A stretch of 64,000 nt of DNA. Source: Winogradskyella jejuensis (GTDB lineage Bacteria; Bacteroidota; Bacteroidia; Flavobacteriales; Flavobacteriaceae). Positions 24,822 through 33,894 of this stretch are shown here, piece by piece; within the stretch, counting starts at the first letter, position 1, and the number at the start of each line of letters is the position of its first letter. The stretch spans positions 496,001 through 560,000 of the forward strand of contig NZ_FQWS01000001.1 in assembly GCF_900129745.1 (NCBI RefSeq), given 5' to 3'. The notes beneath the pieces are model-generated. The model made no database searches and was not told where the DNA came from. It worked only from the letters and a program-made list of their open reading frames with translations. The translations under genes were made by a program, and so were the position numbers.

Positions 24822-26339
24822 ATGAATAAGAAAGTAATTCTCATGATTTTGGATGGTTGGGGCATGTCTCCAGACCCAAAAGTTTCTGCTATAGATAATG
24901 CCAATACCCCTTTTATTGATTCGCTTTATACTAAATACGCAAATGCGTCATTAAGAACAGACGGCTTACATGTAGGACTACCAGAAGGTCAAATGGGAAA
25001 CAGTGAAGTTGGTCACATGAATTTGGGTGCTGGACGAATTGTCTATCAAGACTTAGTGAAAATTAATCTAGCTGTTAAAAACAAAACGCTACAAGAAGAG
25101 CAAGTGCTTAAAAATGCTTTTCAGTATGCAAAAGAAAATAATAAAGCCATACATCTTCTTGGATTGGTAAGCGATGGAGGCGTGCATTCTCATATTAATC
25201 ATTTATTCGGGCTACTAGATGCTACAAAAGAAAACGATTTAGAGAATGTATATGTACATGCGTTTACTGACGGAAGAGATGTAGACCCAAAGTCGGGCTA
25301 TGGTTTTATTACAGAGCTTGAAGAAAAACTAGAAGAAACCAACGCAAAGCTAGCTACTGTAACGGGTCGTTATTACGCAATGGATAGAGATAAGCGTTGG
25401 GAACGCGTAAAAATAGCATACGACGCTTTAGTTAATGGCGAAGGAAATAAAACTTCATCCGTACTAAAAGCTATTGAAGAAAGTTATGAAAATGACGTTA
25501 CAGATGAGTTTATTAAACCTATCATAAATATAAATTCTGAAGGAAATGCTATTACTACCATAAAAGAAGATGATGTTGTTATTTTCTTCAACTTTAGAAC
25601 AGACCGAGGACGCCAACTAACAGATGCGCTTTCGCAAAATGATTTTCATGAATTTGGAATGCATAAACTAAAGTTACACTACGTGACTTTAACCAATTAT
25701 GATGAAAATTTTAAAGGTATAAAAGTTGTTTTCAATAAAGATAACTTAACCGAAACCTTGGGTGAAGTATTAGAGAGACACAACAAAACACAAATTCGTA
25801 TTGCTGAAACTGAAAAATATCCGCACGTGACATTTTTCTTTTCAGGTGGACAAGAAGAACCTTTTAAAGGTGAAACTCGCATATTAAGAAATTCTCCAAA
25901 AGTTGCAACTTACGATTTAAAACCAGAAATGAGCGCTTACGAATTACGTGATGCTTTAGTCCCCGAACTCAATAAAGGAGAAGTTGATTTTGTTTGTCTC
26001 AACTTTGCAAATGGCGATATGGTTGGGCATACAGGTGTTATGAGTGCTGCAATAAAAGCATGTGAAGCTGTTGATCAGTGTGTTGAAGACGTTGTAACTG
26101 CCGCGCTAGATAATGACTACACCACTATACTCATTGCAGACCACGGTAATTGCGAGACTATGATAAATCCCGACGGTACACCAAATACGGCACATACCAC
26201 CAATCCAGTACCTGTAATTTTAATTGATAAAGAATTGAATACTATTAAAAATGGTATTTTAGGTGATATTGCGCCAACAATTTTAAAACTCATGGGAATT
26301 GAGCAGCCTAAAGCTATGACACAACAATCATTGGTATAA
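24822..26339 (+). CDS. gpmI: 2,3-Bisphosphoglycerate-independent phosphoglycerate mutase
   Basis: This Mn-dependent glycolytic enzyme interconverts 3- and 2-phosphoglycerate. The N-terminal metal-binding LMILDGWG and the phospho-Ser61 in MGNSEVGHMNLGAGR belong to the active site, FTDGRDVDPKSG is the substrate-domain motif, and NFANGDMVGHTG and IADHGNCETM complete the alkaline-phosphatase-like metal site. Length (505 aa) is normal. A clear promoter precedes it and a HAD phosphatase gene follows after 1 bp. Confidence 0.97.
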   Translation: MNKKVILMILDGWGMSPDPKVSAIDNANTPFIDSLYTKYANASLRTDGLHVGLPEGQMGNSEVGHMNLGAGRIVYQDLVKINLAVKNKTLQEEQVLKNAFQYAKENNKAIHLLGLVSDGGVHSHINHLFGLLDATKENDLENVYVHAFTDGRDVDPKSGYGFITELEEKLEETNAKLATVTGRYYAMDRDKRWERVKIAYDALVNGEGNKTSSVLKAIEESYENDVTDEFIKPIININSEGNAITTIKEDDVVIFFNFRTDRGRQLTDALSQNDFHEFGMHKLKLHYVTLTNYDENFKGIKVVFNKDNLTETLGEVLERHNKTQIRIAETEKYPHVTFFFSGGQEEPFKGETRILRNSPKVATYDLKPEMSAYELRDALVPELNKGEVDFVCLNFANGDMVGHTGVMSAAIKACEAVDQCVEDVVTAALDNDYTTILIADHGNCETMINPDGTPNTAHTTNPVPVILIDKELNTIKNGILGDIAPTILKLMGIEQPKAMTQQSLV

Positions 26340-26340
26340 A

Positions 26341-26751
26341 ATGACTTTTAAAGAAAAACTCATATTAGCAATAGATTTTGACGGCACCATCGTTGAAGAT
26401 GCCTACCCAAACATTGGAAAACCTCAAATTTTTGCTTTTGAAACGCTTAAAAGACTTCAAGATGACGGTCATCGGCTTATACTGTGGACCTACAGAGATG
26501 GTAAAAAGTTAGAGGAAGCTGTTGCGTTTTGTAAAGAAAATGGCATTGAATTTTATGCTGTAAACAAAAGCTTTCCAGAGGAACAATTTTCAAAAGAAAG
26601 AAGTCCAAAAATACACGCAGACTTCTTTATAGACGATAGAAATATCGGTGGATTTATTGGTTGGGGAAAAGTTTATCAAATGATTACAAATGAAATCCCA
26701 AATATTGAAAAACCAAAATCTAAGAAAAGGTTTTTCGGATTATTCAGATAG
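26341..26751 (+). CDS. Small HAD-superfamily hydrolase (BT0820-type)
   Basis: A 136-aa capless HAD phosphatase: motif I DFDGTIVED, motif II LILWTYRDGK, and motif IV FFIDDRNIGGF. The gene directly follows gpmI with a 1-bp gap, so it is co-transcribed. The substrate is unknown; the small size without a cap suggests large or exposed phosphorylated substrates. The convergent CoA-transferase gene ends 2 bp away. Confidence 0.88.
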   Translation: MTFKEKLILAIDFDGTIVEDAYPNIGKPQIFAFETLKRLQDDGHRLILWTYRDGKKLEEAVAFCKENGIEFYAVNKSFPEEQFSKERSPKIHADFFIDDRNIGGFIGWGKVYQMITNEIPNIEKPKSKKRFFGLFR

Positions 26752-26753
26752 TT

Positions 26754-28019
26754 TTATATCAAATCGAAATAAGCTTTGTCTATAGCTTCTCTATGGTCTG
26801 GATGTGCAATTTCAACTAAAGCTTTCACACGCTCTTTTATTGTTTTTCCATATAAATTAGCAATACCATATTCAGTAACTACATAATGAACATGAGCTCT
26901 CGTTGTCACAACTCCTGCACCTAGTTTCAAATTTGGCACGATTCTACTAATACCTTTTCGAGTAACTGAAGGTAAAGCTATTATAGCCTTTCCGCCTTCA
27001 CTCAAAGAAGCACCTCTTATAAAATCCATCTGACCACCAACACCAGAATACATTCCGGACCCAATAGAATCTGCACAGACTTGTCCAGTAACATCTACCT
27101 CAATAGCCGAATTAATAGCCACCATTTTAGGATTCTGTTTAATATATGCAGTATTGTTCGTATAATTAGATGCTCGCATCTCTACAAACGGGTTATCATC
27201 TACATAATCGTACAATCGTTTAGATCCCATCAAGAATGTGGTAAGTGCGCGACCACGATTAATCTTTTTGTAATTTCCATTAATGACATCTTTTAGAATC
27301 AAATCAATAACACCATCGGAAAACATCTCGGTGTGTAAACCCAAATCTTTATGATTGGTTAGGCGCGTCAACACAGCATTTGGTATAGAGCCAATTCCCA
27401 TTTGAAGCGTACTTCTGTCTTCAATTAAGCTAGCCACATTGTCTCCTATTTTACTTTCAATTGCTGTTGGCTCAGCCATTTCGTGAGATGGCAATTCGTC
27501 ATCAGACTCTACAAAATAATCAATTTCGCTATGGTGAATAATTCCAGCACCATGCGTACGTGGCATATTTTTATTCACCTGAGCAATAACAACTTTAGCA
27601 TTATCTATTGCGGCTAAGGACGCTTCAACCGAAACACCTAATGAGCAATACCCGTGTCTGTCTGGCACAGATACATGTATAAGTACAACATCCAATTCTA
27701 TAATTCGCTGCTGAAAAAGACGCGGTAATTCGCTTAAAAATACAGGTGTATAAGAACCATTTCCTGCTTTTAAGGTGTGTCTTACATTCTTTCCTATAAA
27801 AAACGAATTCACATGAAAGCTATCCTTTAATGCGGGGTCTGCATAAGGCGCTTCACCTTCGGTATGTAGCTGGCATATTTCAACATTACGTAACTCCTCA
27901 TGTCTTGCAGACATGGCCTTTATTAACTTCTGCGGTGCTGCGGCTGCAGCTTGTATATATACTTTATCGTTGGATTTAATTACTTTTACTGCTTCTTCTG
28001 CCGAGACTAACTTATACAT
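26754..28019 (-). CDS. Acetyl-CoA hydrolase/CoA-transferase family protein
   Basis: A 421-aa class I CoA-transferase-like enzyme. The fold begins with MYKLVSAEEAVKVIKSND, GIGSIPNAVL and HTEMFSDGVIDL hold the catalytic Glu in the family pattern, and GGQMDFIRGASLSEGGKAIIA is the C-terminal CoA-binding region. Succinate, acetate or 4-hydroxybutyrate could be the acceptor; sequence alone does not decide. I place the start at the ATG at 28019; an in-frame ATG 21 codons upstream would add a non-conserved leader that crosses the promoter box. Confidence 0.88.
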   Translation of the reverse strand: MYKLVSAEEAVKVIKSNDKVYIQAAAAAPQKLIKAMSARHEELRNVEICQLHTEGEAPYADPALKDSFHVNSFFIGKNVRHTLKAGNGSYTPVFLSELPRLFQQRIIELDVVLIHVSVPDRHGYCSLGVSVEASLAAIDNAKVVIAQVNKNMPRTHGAGIIHHSEIDYFVESDDELPSHEMAEPTAIESKIGDNVASLIEDRSTLQMGIGSIPNAVLTRLTNHKDLGLHTEMFSDGVIDLILKDVINGNYKKINRGRALTTFLMGSKRLYDYVDDNPFVEMRASNYTNNTAYIKQNPKMVAINSAIEVDVTGQVCADSIGSGMYSGVGGQMDFIRGASLSEGGKAIIALPSVTRKGISRIVPNLKLGAGVVTTRAHVHYVVTEYGIANLYGKTIKERVKALVEIAHPDHREAIDKAYFDLI

Positions 28020-28038
28020 AATGGTCGTTTTATTTATA

Positions 28039-28046
28039 CAAAAGTA
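28039..28046 (-). promoter_or_regulatory. Putative -7 box (TACTTTTG) of the CoA-transferase gene
   Basis: Read on the minus strand it matches TAnnTTTG, 19 bp before the ATG at 28019. It supports that start over the upstream one. No clear -33 box. Confidence 0.45.
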
Positions 28047-28116
28047 AAGATAAGACACAGGGATAAAGCTGTCAAATATCATGTTTAACCAAAAAAGAAT
28101 AACTTGTTAATTTTAG

Positions 28117-28124
28117 TATCTTTG
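28117..28124 (+). promoter_or_regulatory. Putative -7 box (TATCTTTG) of map
   Basis: It matches TAnnTTTG and lies 19 bp before the ATG of map. Confidence 0.5.
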
Positions 28125-28143
28125 CGCTCCAATACTGAGTAAA

Positions 28144-28962
28144 ATGATTGTTGCAAAAACAAAAGAAGAAATAGAATTAATGCGTGAAGCTGCGCTTGTA
28201 GTTTCCAAAACTCTAGGTGAAGTTGCCAAGGCTGTAAAACCTGGAGTAACATCGCTTGAGTTGGATAAAATTGCCGAAGAATGCATTAGAGACCAAGGTG
28301 CAATCCCTGGGTTTTTAGGATTATACGATTTTCCTAACACTTTATGCATGAGTCCGAATTCTCAGGTAGTTCACGGTATTCCTAATGATACGCCTTTAGT
28401 TGAAGGCGATATTATTTCTATAGATTGTGGGGCCATAAAAAATGATTTTTACGGTGACCATGCTTATACTTTTGCTATAGGTGAAATTGCACCTGAAACT
28501 CAAAAACTTTTAGAGGTTACTAAAGAGTCGTTATACGTTGGTATTCGGGAATTTAAACTCGGTAATCGTGTAGGTGATGTTGGCCATGCCATACAAAAGC
28601 ATTGCGAAGCTCATGGTTATGGTGTTGTACGAGAATTAGTTGGTCATGGTTTGGGTCGCAAAATGCATGAAGACCCAGAAATGCCAAACTACGGGAAACG
28701 TGGTCGTGGAAAAAAGTTTATTGAAGGTATGGTTGTAGCCATAGAACCTATGATAAACTTGGGTACGCATCGCATAAAACAACATAGAGATGGTTGGACG
28801 ATTACCACTTTAGATAACAAACCTAGTGCGCATTTTGAACACGATGTTGCTATTGTTGATGGTAAACCAGAATTACTATCAACCTTTGCTTATATCTACG
28901 ATGCATTAGGAATTGAGAGTAATGAGGAAGAAGAGTTTAGACAAAAGGCTTTAGTGCTTTAA
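28144..28962 (+). CDS. map: Type I methionine aminopeptidase
   Basis: It removes the initiator methionine from nascent proteins. The di-metal site residues are visible: His in QVVHGIPND, Asp in ISIDCGAIKNDFYGDHAYTF, His in ELVGHGLGRKMHEDP, Glu in VAIEPMIN, and the last Glu in SAHFEHDVAIV. Length (272 aa) is normal and no N-terminal extension is present. The TAA stop overlaps the ATG of the next gene by 1 base (TAATG). Confidence 0.97.
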   Translation: MIVAKTKEEIELMREAALVVSKTLGEVAKAVKPGVTSLELDKIAEECIRDQGAIPGFLGLYDFPNTLCMSPNSQVVHGIPNDTPLVEGDIISIDCGAIKNDFYGDHAYTFAIGEIAPETQKLLEVTKESLYVGIREFKLGNRVGDVGHAIQKHCEAHGYGVVRELVGHGLGRKMHEDPEMPNYGKRGRGKKFIEGMVVAIEPMINLGTHRIKQHRDGWTITTLDNKPSAHFEHDVAIVDGKPELLSTFAYIYDALGIESNEEEEFRQKALVL

Positions 28963-29726
28963 TGAAGCGTTTTTTCAAATTCATATTAAACACAATACCA
29001 AGACCTTTATTGATTAGGCTGAGTTATATTGCTCGACCTATAATGGCTTTCTTTTTAAGGGGAAACAATTTTACCGATCCCATTGATGGTAAAAGTTTCA
29101 AAAGCTTTTTACCATATGGTTACGGCGAGCAGCGCAATAATGTATTATCGCCTTCTACATTAAGCTTAGAAAGACATCGCTTATTATGGTTGTATTTACA
29201 AAATGAAACAAATTTCTTTAAAGCAGAAAAGAAAGTCCTTCATTTTGCACCAGAACAATGCTTTTTAAAACGTTTCGGAAAATTAGAACATCTCAATTAT
29301 ACAACCACTGATTTACTATCTCCTATTGCAGATGTAAAAGCAGATATTTGCAATCTCCCTTTTGAAGATAATAGCTACGATATTATTCTTTGCAATCATG
29401 TTTTAGAGCATATTCCAGATGATACCAAGGCCATGCAAGAATTGTATCGCGTAATGAAACCAGGTGGTTATGGTATTTTTCAAATTCCGCAAGATTTAAA
29501 TCGTAAAACGACTTTCGAAGATAATACGATAACTGATAAAGCCGAACGCGCTAAAATATTTGGACAATACGACCACGTTCGCGTTTATGGGCGTGATTAT
29601 TTTGATAAACTTCGCTCTGTTGGCTTTAAGGTTGAAGAAGTAGATTATACATCTCAACTTTCAGAAAAAAACATTGAAAAATATTGCTTGGCCAAGGGCG
29701 AAATTATTCCTGTGGTTTATAAATAA
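28962..29726 (+). CDS. Class I SAM-dependent methyltransferase
   Basis: A 254-aa protein with a Methyltransf_11 core: VLHFAPEQCFLKRF stands where motif I is expected, DICNLPFEDNSYDIILCNHVLEHIPDD is the post-I/motif II region, and LYRVMKPGGYGIFQIP follows. The N-terminal about 70 residues are basic, with a hydrophobic stretch (IRLSYIARPIMAFFL) that might touch the membrane. The substrate is unknown. It is translationally coupled to map through a TAATG overlap. Confidence 0.85.
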   Translation: MKRFFKFILNTIPRPLLIRLSYIARPIMAFFLRGNNFTDPIDGKSFKSFLPYGYGEQRNNVLSPSTLSLERHRLLWLYLQNETNFFKAEKKVLHFAPEQCFLKRFGKLEHLNYTTTDLLSPIADVKADICNLPFEDNSYDIILCNHVLEHIPDDTKAMQELYRVMKPGGYGIFQIPQDLNRKTTFEDNTITDKAERAKIFGQYDHVRVYGRDYFDKLRSVGFKVEEVDYTSQLSEKNIEKYCLAKGEIIPVVYK

Positions 29727-29729
29727 TTA

Positions 29730-30713
29730 TTACTCAGGGAAATTATTCAAACTCAATGTTTGTAATACATCATTTTCATCTAAGTAGATAAAATAAACCT
29801 GCAACTCAGGATGCGTTTTTAAAAAAGTCTTAGTCCCTTCTACTCCAAGCGCTTGAAAAGTAGTTGCATAACCATCTGCTAGCATAGCGTTTGGTGCAAT
29901 TACGGAAACACTTAATACATTGGTTTTCGTAGGGTAACCTGTTTTGGTATCGATAATATGAGCATAACGATTACCATCTTCATCAACTTTGAACTTTCTG
30001 TAAGTACCAGATGTTGCCATACCCTTATTAGTCAAAGTAATGGCTTTAGAATAGGATTTTGACCCGTCAAAGTTAGGGTCTTCTATACCTACTGTCCAGC
30101 CTTTTTTACTTTCTTGATTAATACCTTTTGTTCGTAAATCGCCACCTATATCTACTAAATAATCCGTGACACCTTCAGCTTCTAAAAACTCAGCAATAAC
30201 ATCAATTCCATACCCTTTTGCAATAGCATTGAAATCTAAATAAGCAGAATCTGGTCTAATAAATCTATTTGGTGTTTTTACAACTCTATCAAAACCTACA
30301 TGAGTCATTAACCTAGAAATAGTTACACTATCCGTTAAAAATTTGTTGTCTTCTGGACCAAAACTCCATGCATTGACTACATTACCTATAGTTGGGTCAA
30401 AAACACCTTTAGACTCTTTAAAAATCTTTTTTGAGGTATTAAAAACAGTTATAAAATGCTCATCCACTTCTACAGATTCGTTTCTATTCCATTTAGATAT
30501 ATCTGAATTTGGAATGTAGGTAGAAAGGGACTTATTAATAACTCCAAACAAACTATCAAACTGTTTTTCGTAGTTTTCATCTGCTTTAGAGTAATATTGA
30601 ATATTATAACCAGTCCCAAACACAGGTCCAGATAATTTTATGTTAGTTGGTTCTTTTTCAGCACATCCTAAAAAAAGGCTAACTATACTTAAGACAAGAA
30701 AAACTCTTTTCAT
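29730..30713 (-). CDS. apbE: FAD:protein FMN transferase ApbE, lipoprotein
   Basis: ApbE attaches FMN covalently to Thr residues of exported or membrane proteins, chiefly NqrB, NqrC and their Rnf relatives. Motifs: the lipoprotein signal ending LFLGCAEKEP, the DFNAIAKGYGIDVIAEFL segment, DYLVDIGGDLRTKG, ATSGTYRKF and HIIDTKTGYPT, which form the Mg/FAD site. It is 327 aa. The nqr operon with two target Thr residues lies 3.7 kb away on the same strand. It follows the small conserved gene by 6 bp. Confidence 0.95.
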   Translation of the reverse strand: MKRVFLVLSIVSLFLGCAEKEPTNIKLSGPVFGTGYNIQYYSKADENYEKQFDSLFGVINKSLSTYIPNSDISKWNRNESVEVDEHFITVFNTSKKIFKESKGVFDPTIGNVVNAWSFGPEDNKFLTDSVTISRLMTHVGFDRVVKTPNRFIRPDSAYLDFNAIAKGYGIDVIAEFLEAEGVTDYLVDIGGDLRTKGINQESKKGWTVGIEDPNFDGSKSYSKAITLTNKGMATSGTYRKFKVDEDGNRYAHIIDTKTGYPTKTNVLSVSVIAPNAMLADGYATTFQALGVEGTKTFLKTHPELQVYFIYLDENDVLQTLSLNNFPE

Positions 30714-30719
30714 TTAAAT

Positions 30720-31097
30720 TTAATTTAGGTTGGTTTCTATAACTTGAATCCCATTGTATTCAATTAAATACTCTTCGTTAAGATAAACGGGTAAATCTTC
30801 CCCTTCAGGATTACCTAAGCCTACACCAGCGTATAATACTTTAGCATTTTTTTTAAAGGCGTGTTGCTTAAACGTTTCCATCCAAACTACATCATAATTA
30901 TTGGGATTATCTGGTAATAAAACAGCTCTTACGATTACAAAAAACCATTCACCATTTTTATCAATACAGACAAACTGGGGATGTTTTTTAAGTTTACTAT
31001 TAATGGCTACAAACTCAAAACCACGAGATTCTAAATCCTTCCCCACGTGGTTCATGGCAAGGTTATGTAATTCTTGTTTTGTTAGTGCTTTACTCAT
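30720..31097 (-). CDS. Small conserved protein next to apbE (not a true NqrF)
   Basis: A 125-aa soluble protein with the conserved segments LAMNHVGKDLESRGFEF, FFVIVRAVLLPDNPNNYDVVW and KVLYAGVGLGNPEG. I believe such proteins are often labelled subunit F of Na+-NQR in flavobacterial genomes, but it has no ferredoxin cysteines and no FAD/NAD domains; the real nqrF is the 436-aa gene downstream. Its position upstream of apbE (6 bp) and 8-bp overlap with the DUF4846 gene suggest it shares their transcript. Function unknown; a link to NQR maturation is inference. Confidence 0.75.
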   Translation of the reverse strand: MSKALTKQELHNLAMNHVGKDLESRGFEFVAINSKLKKHPQFVCIDKNGEWFFVIVRAVLLPDNPNNYDVVWMETFKQHAFKKNAKVLYAGVGLGNPEGEDLPVYLNEEYLIEYNGIQVIETNLN

Positions 31098-31956
31098 CTA
31101 TAAATCTCACAAACTTAGAATTTGTAAAGGTAAAGCCTGGCACAGAAATTTCCGAATTTAATTGTAGTTTATACCAAGGTGAAATATCGGTATCATCCAA
31201 ATTTTTAAGCAGATGAATACTTTGAGCAGGTGTATTCCCTTGAATAAGTAAAAAGAGTCTTTCCCCAGCTTCGTTTTCTATGACGTCAGCAATCATAATC
31301 ACATGGCCAGGAAAACCACCAACAATGAGCATATCACCAATCTTTAGGTCTTTAATAGATTTGATTTTTTTTAATTCGTTATTTAAAGACATAGTACCTG
31401 AATAGGTGTAAATTAAATTGAGGTATTTGTAGAAATTGGTTTTAGAATTATTTGCGGCTGTTGTTTTATGAAAGCTTACTTTATTACCATTAATCTTTGG
31501 TCTGTAACCTTGAGCGTATTTTTTCCAAGAACAATAATGTCCGCTAGTAAACTCAAAACCTATCTTATCTTTTTGATTGGTTTTCCAGAGGTATTCGCTA
31601 CGCAATCTAATTAATGCATCTGCACATTGCTGTAAACCATTACTTGGCACATCGATATCTAAGACACCTACATGACCTAACTGATAGAAATACGGCTCTC
31701 CATCATAATTAATCACTTTTGCGCCATAATTCTTGAGTTCCTGATGTCTTATGTAATACTGAAAAGAAGATGAATCGTAAACTATACGTTTGTAATTCTC
31801 TGGAGCTTTAACTCTGTCTTTAATGGTGGATCCGTTCTTATTGAGATACGTTGGTTTTGTTATAACAGCTGCCACTGTTTGCTTTACTGGCTGAAACTGT
31901 AATGCAAAAACAGCTATAATCAGAACTAAAAAAAGAAATACGAGTAATTTTTTCAT
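31090..31956 (-). CDS. DUF4846-family protein
   Basis: A membrane-anchored or secreted protein: MKKLLVFLFLVLIIAVFALQF is an N-terminal anchor/signal, and the rest has the DUF4846 pattern, with GEPYFYQLGHVGVLDIDV, CADALIRLRSEYLW, FTSGHYCSWKKYAQGYRP and IGDMLIVGGFPGHVIMIADV. The G-[HC] residues could form a cysteine/histidine active site of the NlpC-like type, but this is inference. I use the ATG at 31956; an in-frame ATG three codons upstream is possible. It is the first gene of the unit with the small conserved gene and apbE. Confidence 0.82.
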   Translation of the reverse strand: MKKLLVFLFLVLIIAVFALQFQPVKQTVAAVITKPTYLNKNGSTIKDRVKAPENYKRIVYDSSSFQYYIRHQELKNYGAKVINYDGEPYFYQLGHVGVLDIDVPSNGLQQCADALIRLRSEYLWKTNQKDKIGFEFTSGHYCSWKKYAQGYRPKINGNKVSFHKTTAANNSKTNFYKYLNLIYTYSGTMSLNNELKKIKSIKDLKIGDMLIVGGFPGHVIMIADVIENEAGERLFLLIQGNTPAQSIHLLKNLDDTDISPWYKLQLNSEISVPGFTFTNSKFVRFIDE

Positions 31957-32013
31957 CACTAGCAAGAACGATTAAAAATAGAAGTTTCGTATTAAATCTT
32001 TATTTTTAATCGC

Positions 32014-33453
32014 ATGAAGCACTATCCTATTTCCAAACGTATTGGCCTTTTTCTTGGACCTTTACTTTTTTTAATTCTTCAATTATCATCTTTACGACTT
32101 ATATCTATCAACGCTGATACCGTAATTGCAGTGGCGTTATGGATGGTCATTTGGTGGATTACTGAAGCCGTTTCAATATCAGTAACCGCACTACTACCGT
32201 TATTACTTTTTCCGTTATTTAAGATTATGCCAATGGCAGACGTTGGGGCTAATTATGGTAGTCCTATAGTATTCCTATTTTTCGGTGGTTTTGTATTGGC
32301 CTTAGCTTTAGAAAAAGTGAACTTACATAAGCGCATAGCTTTAACCATTATAAAACTTACTGGAACTTCTCCCAATCGCGTTATTTTAGGCTTTATGATT
32401 GCTACTGCTTTTATGAGTATGTGGATAAGCAACACCGCAAGTACAGTTGTAATGCTGCCCATAGCAATGTCTGTTATAAATCTTTTAATTAAAGACGAGG
32501 ATGGCTTTACCAAGGCCGATAAGAATTTTGCTTTAAGTGTTATGCTGGGGATTGCTTTTTCGGCAAATGCTGGCGGCATTGCCACAGTAATTGGAACACC
32601 TCCAAACTCGGTATTAATTGGACTTTTAGAGAATGAATACAACACACAAGTTTCTTTTGTAAAATGGATGTCTTTTGGTTTGCCCTTCTCTATACTACTT
32701 ATTTCAATAGTTTATCTTGTATTGGTAAAATTTCTATTTCCGTGTAAAGCATTGGTTTTTGATGCTTCAGCTTCAGTAATCTCGGATGAATTAAAAAAGT
32801 TAGGCAAGTTGACTTCAAAAGAAAAACATGTTCTTATTGTTTTCTCGGTTATTGTATCGCTATGGATATTTAGAAGTGTTATCAATTCCCTCTTACCAAG
32901 CTTAGGGCTTAGTGATACAATGATTAGTGTTTTTGGTGCAATAGCCTTGTTTGCTATTCCTCATAATCTTAAAAAAGGGGATTTTGTGTTGCAATGGAAT
33001 GACACTCAAAAATTGGCTTGGGGAATACTTATACTGTTTGGTGGTGGCTTGGCTTTAGCGAAAGGTATGTCTGCTAGTGGTATTGTAGATGTAGTAGCAC
33101 AATCGATTTCTAATGCCAATATTGGCATACTCATCACAGCTTCGTTATTAATACTACTTATGCTTTTTATGACTGAGCTTATGAGTAATGTAGCACTTAC
33201 AGCCGTTTTGGCTCCTGTTGTTGCTGGTATCGCTTTAGGATTAGATATTCCCATACTGCATTTATTGATTCCTGTGACCATAGCAAGTAGCTGTGCATTT
33301 ATGTTACCTATGGCCACACCGCCTAATGCTATTGTTTTTGCAAGTGGTTTTATCAAAGTGCATCAAATGGCAAGAGCGGGGATTATTTTGAATCTGATTT
33401 CCGTAGCTTTATTAATATTACTATTTCAGTATGTAATGCCAGTGGTTTTTTAG
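32014..33453 (+). CDS. SLC13/DASS-family Na+-coupled anion (dicarboxylate) transporter
   Basis: A 479-aa polytopic membrane protein with the two SNT motifs of the divalent-anion:Na+ symporter family (WISNTASTVVMLP and ELMSNVALTAVLAP), each followed by the Gly/Pro pairs of the two hairpin domains (IGTPPNSVL and MATPPNAIVF). Members import succinate, malate, fumarate or citrate with Na+. Which substrate it takes cannot be read from the sequence. The Na+ gradient it would use is made by the neighbouring nqr operon. The cupin gene follows 18 bp downstream. Confidence 0.9.
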   Translation: MKHYPISKRIGLFLGPLLFLILQLSSLRLISINADTVIAVALWMVIWWITEAVSISVTALLPLLLFPLFKIMPMADVGANYGSPIVFLFFGGFVLALALEKVNLHKRIALTIIKLTGTSPNRVILGFMIATAFMSMWISNTASTVVMLPIAMSVINLLIKDEDGFTKADKNFALSVMLGIAFSANAGGIATVIGTPPNSVLIGLLENEYNTQVSFVKWMSFGLPFSILLISIVYLVLVKFLFPCKALVFDASASVISDELKKLGKLTSKEKHVLIVFSVIVSLWIFRSVINSLLPSLGLSDTMISVFGAIALFAIPHNLKKGDFVLQWNDTQKLAWGILILFGGGLALAKGMSASGIVDVVAQSISNANIGILITASLLILLMLFMTELMSNVALTAVLAPVVAGIALGLDIPILHLLIPVTIASSCAFMLPMATPPNAIVFASGFIKVHQMARAGIILNLISVALLILLFQYVMPVVF

Positions 33454-33471
33454 CTAACTAAAAATAATATT

Positions 33472-33843
33472 ATGCGCATATCTAGATATATAATACCGCT
33501 TCTTTTAATTGTTCTTTTTAATTGCAACAATAAACGACAATTACCCGACCCTTTAGAAGCTGGCTGGAAAAACAAAAACGTTTGTAAAGTATTAGAAGAA
33601 AACAAAGAGTTAAGAGTTCTAAAATGTAGGTTTCCGCCCAATATTGGGCACGAATTACACTACCATAATCCACATGTAGGTTATACCATTAGCGGAAGTA
33701 AATTTAGAATTAAGGACACTACAGGTATACGGGAAGTAAACGTGCCCTCTGGGTATTCATTTTCAAACGACAAAATAACCTTCCATGAAGTTTTGAATGT
33801 AGGCGATAGCACAGCAGTTTTTCTAATTATGGAATACAGATAA
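33472..33843 (+). CDS. Cupin-like lipoprotein
   Basis: A lipoprotein signal (MRISRYIIPLLLIVLFNC) is followed by a small beta-barrel domain with cupin character: GHELHYHNPHVGYTISGSKFRI carries the first-motif histidines and VGDSTAVFLIMEYR ends the fold; the second cupin motif is weak. About 105 mature residues. The function is unknown; a metal-binding sensor or isomerase-like role is only a guess. It lies 18 bp after the transporter gene and is probably co-transcribed. Confidence 0.72.
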   Translation: MRISRYIIPLLLIVLFNCNNKRQLPDPLEAGWKNKNVCKVLEENKELRVLKCRFPPNIGHELHYHNPHVGYTISGSKFRIKDTTGIREVNVPSGYSFSNDKITFHEVLNVGDSTAVFLIMEYR

Positions 33844-33894
33844 AAATTGTTTTTTAAGTTTTTTGTATCTTAATACTCCGAAAAAGAAAAATCT

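Noticed and set aside
30790..30820. Third copy of the kynU/kmo palindromic repeat (TCTTCCCCTTCAGGATTACC)
   Set aside because: It lies in a conserved coding stretch (GNPEGEDLP) of the small apbE-linked gene and lacks the rest of the repeat, so it is coincidence.
30720..31097. Label as NqrF (subunit F of Na+-NQR)
   Set aside because: No ferredoxin cysteines, FAD or NAD motifs and only 125 aa; the true nqrF, with all of these, is at 34416-35726.
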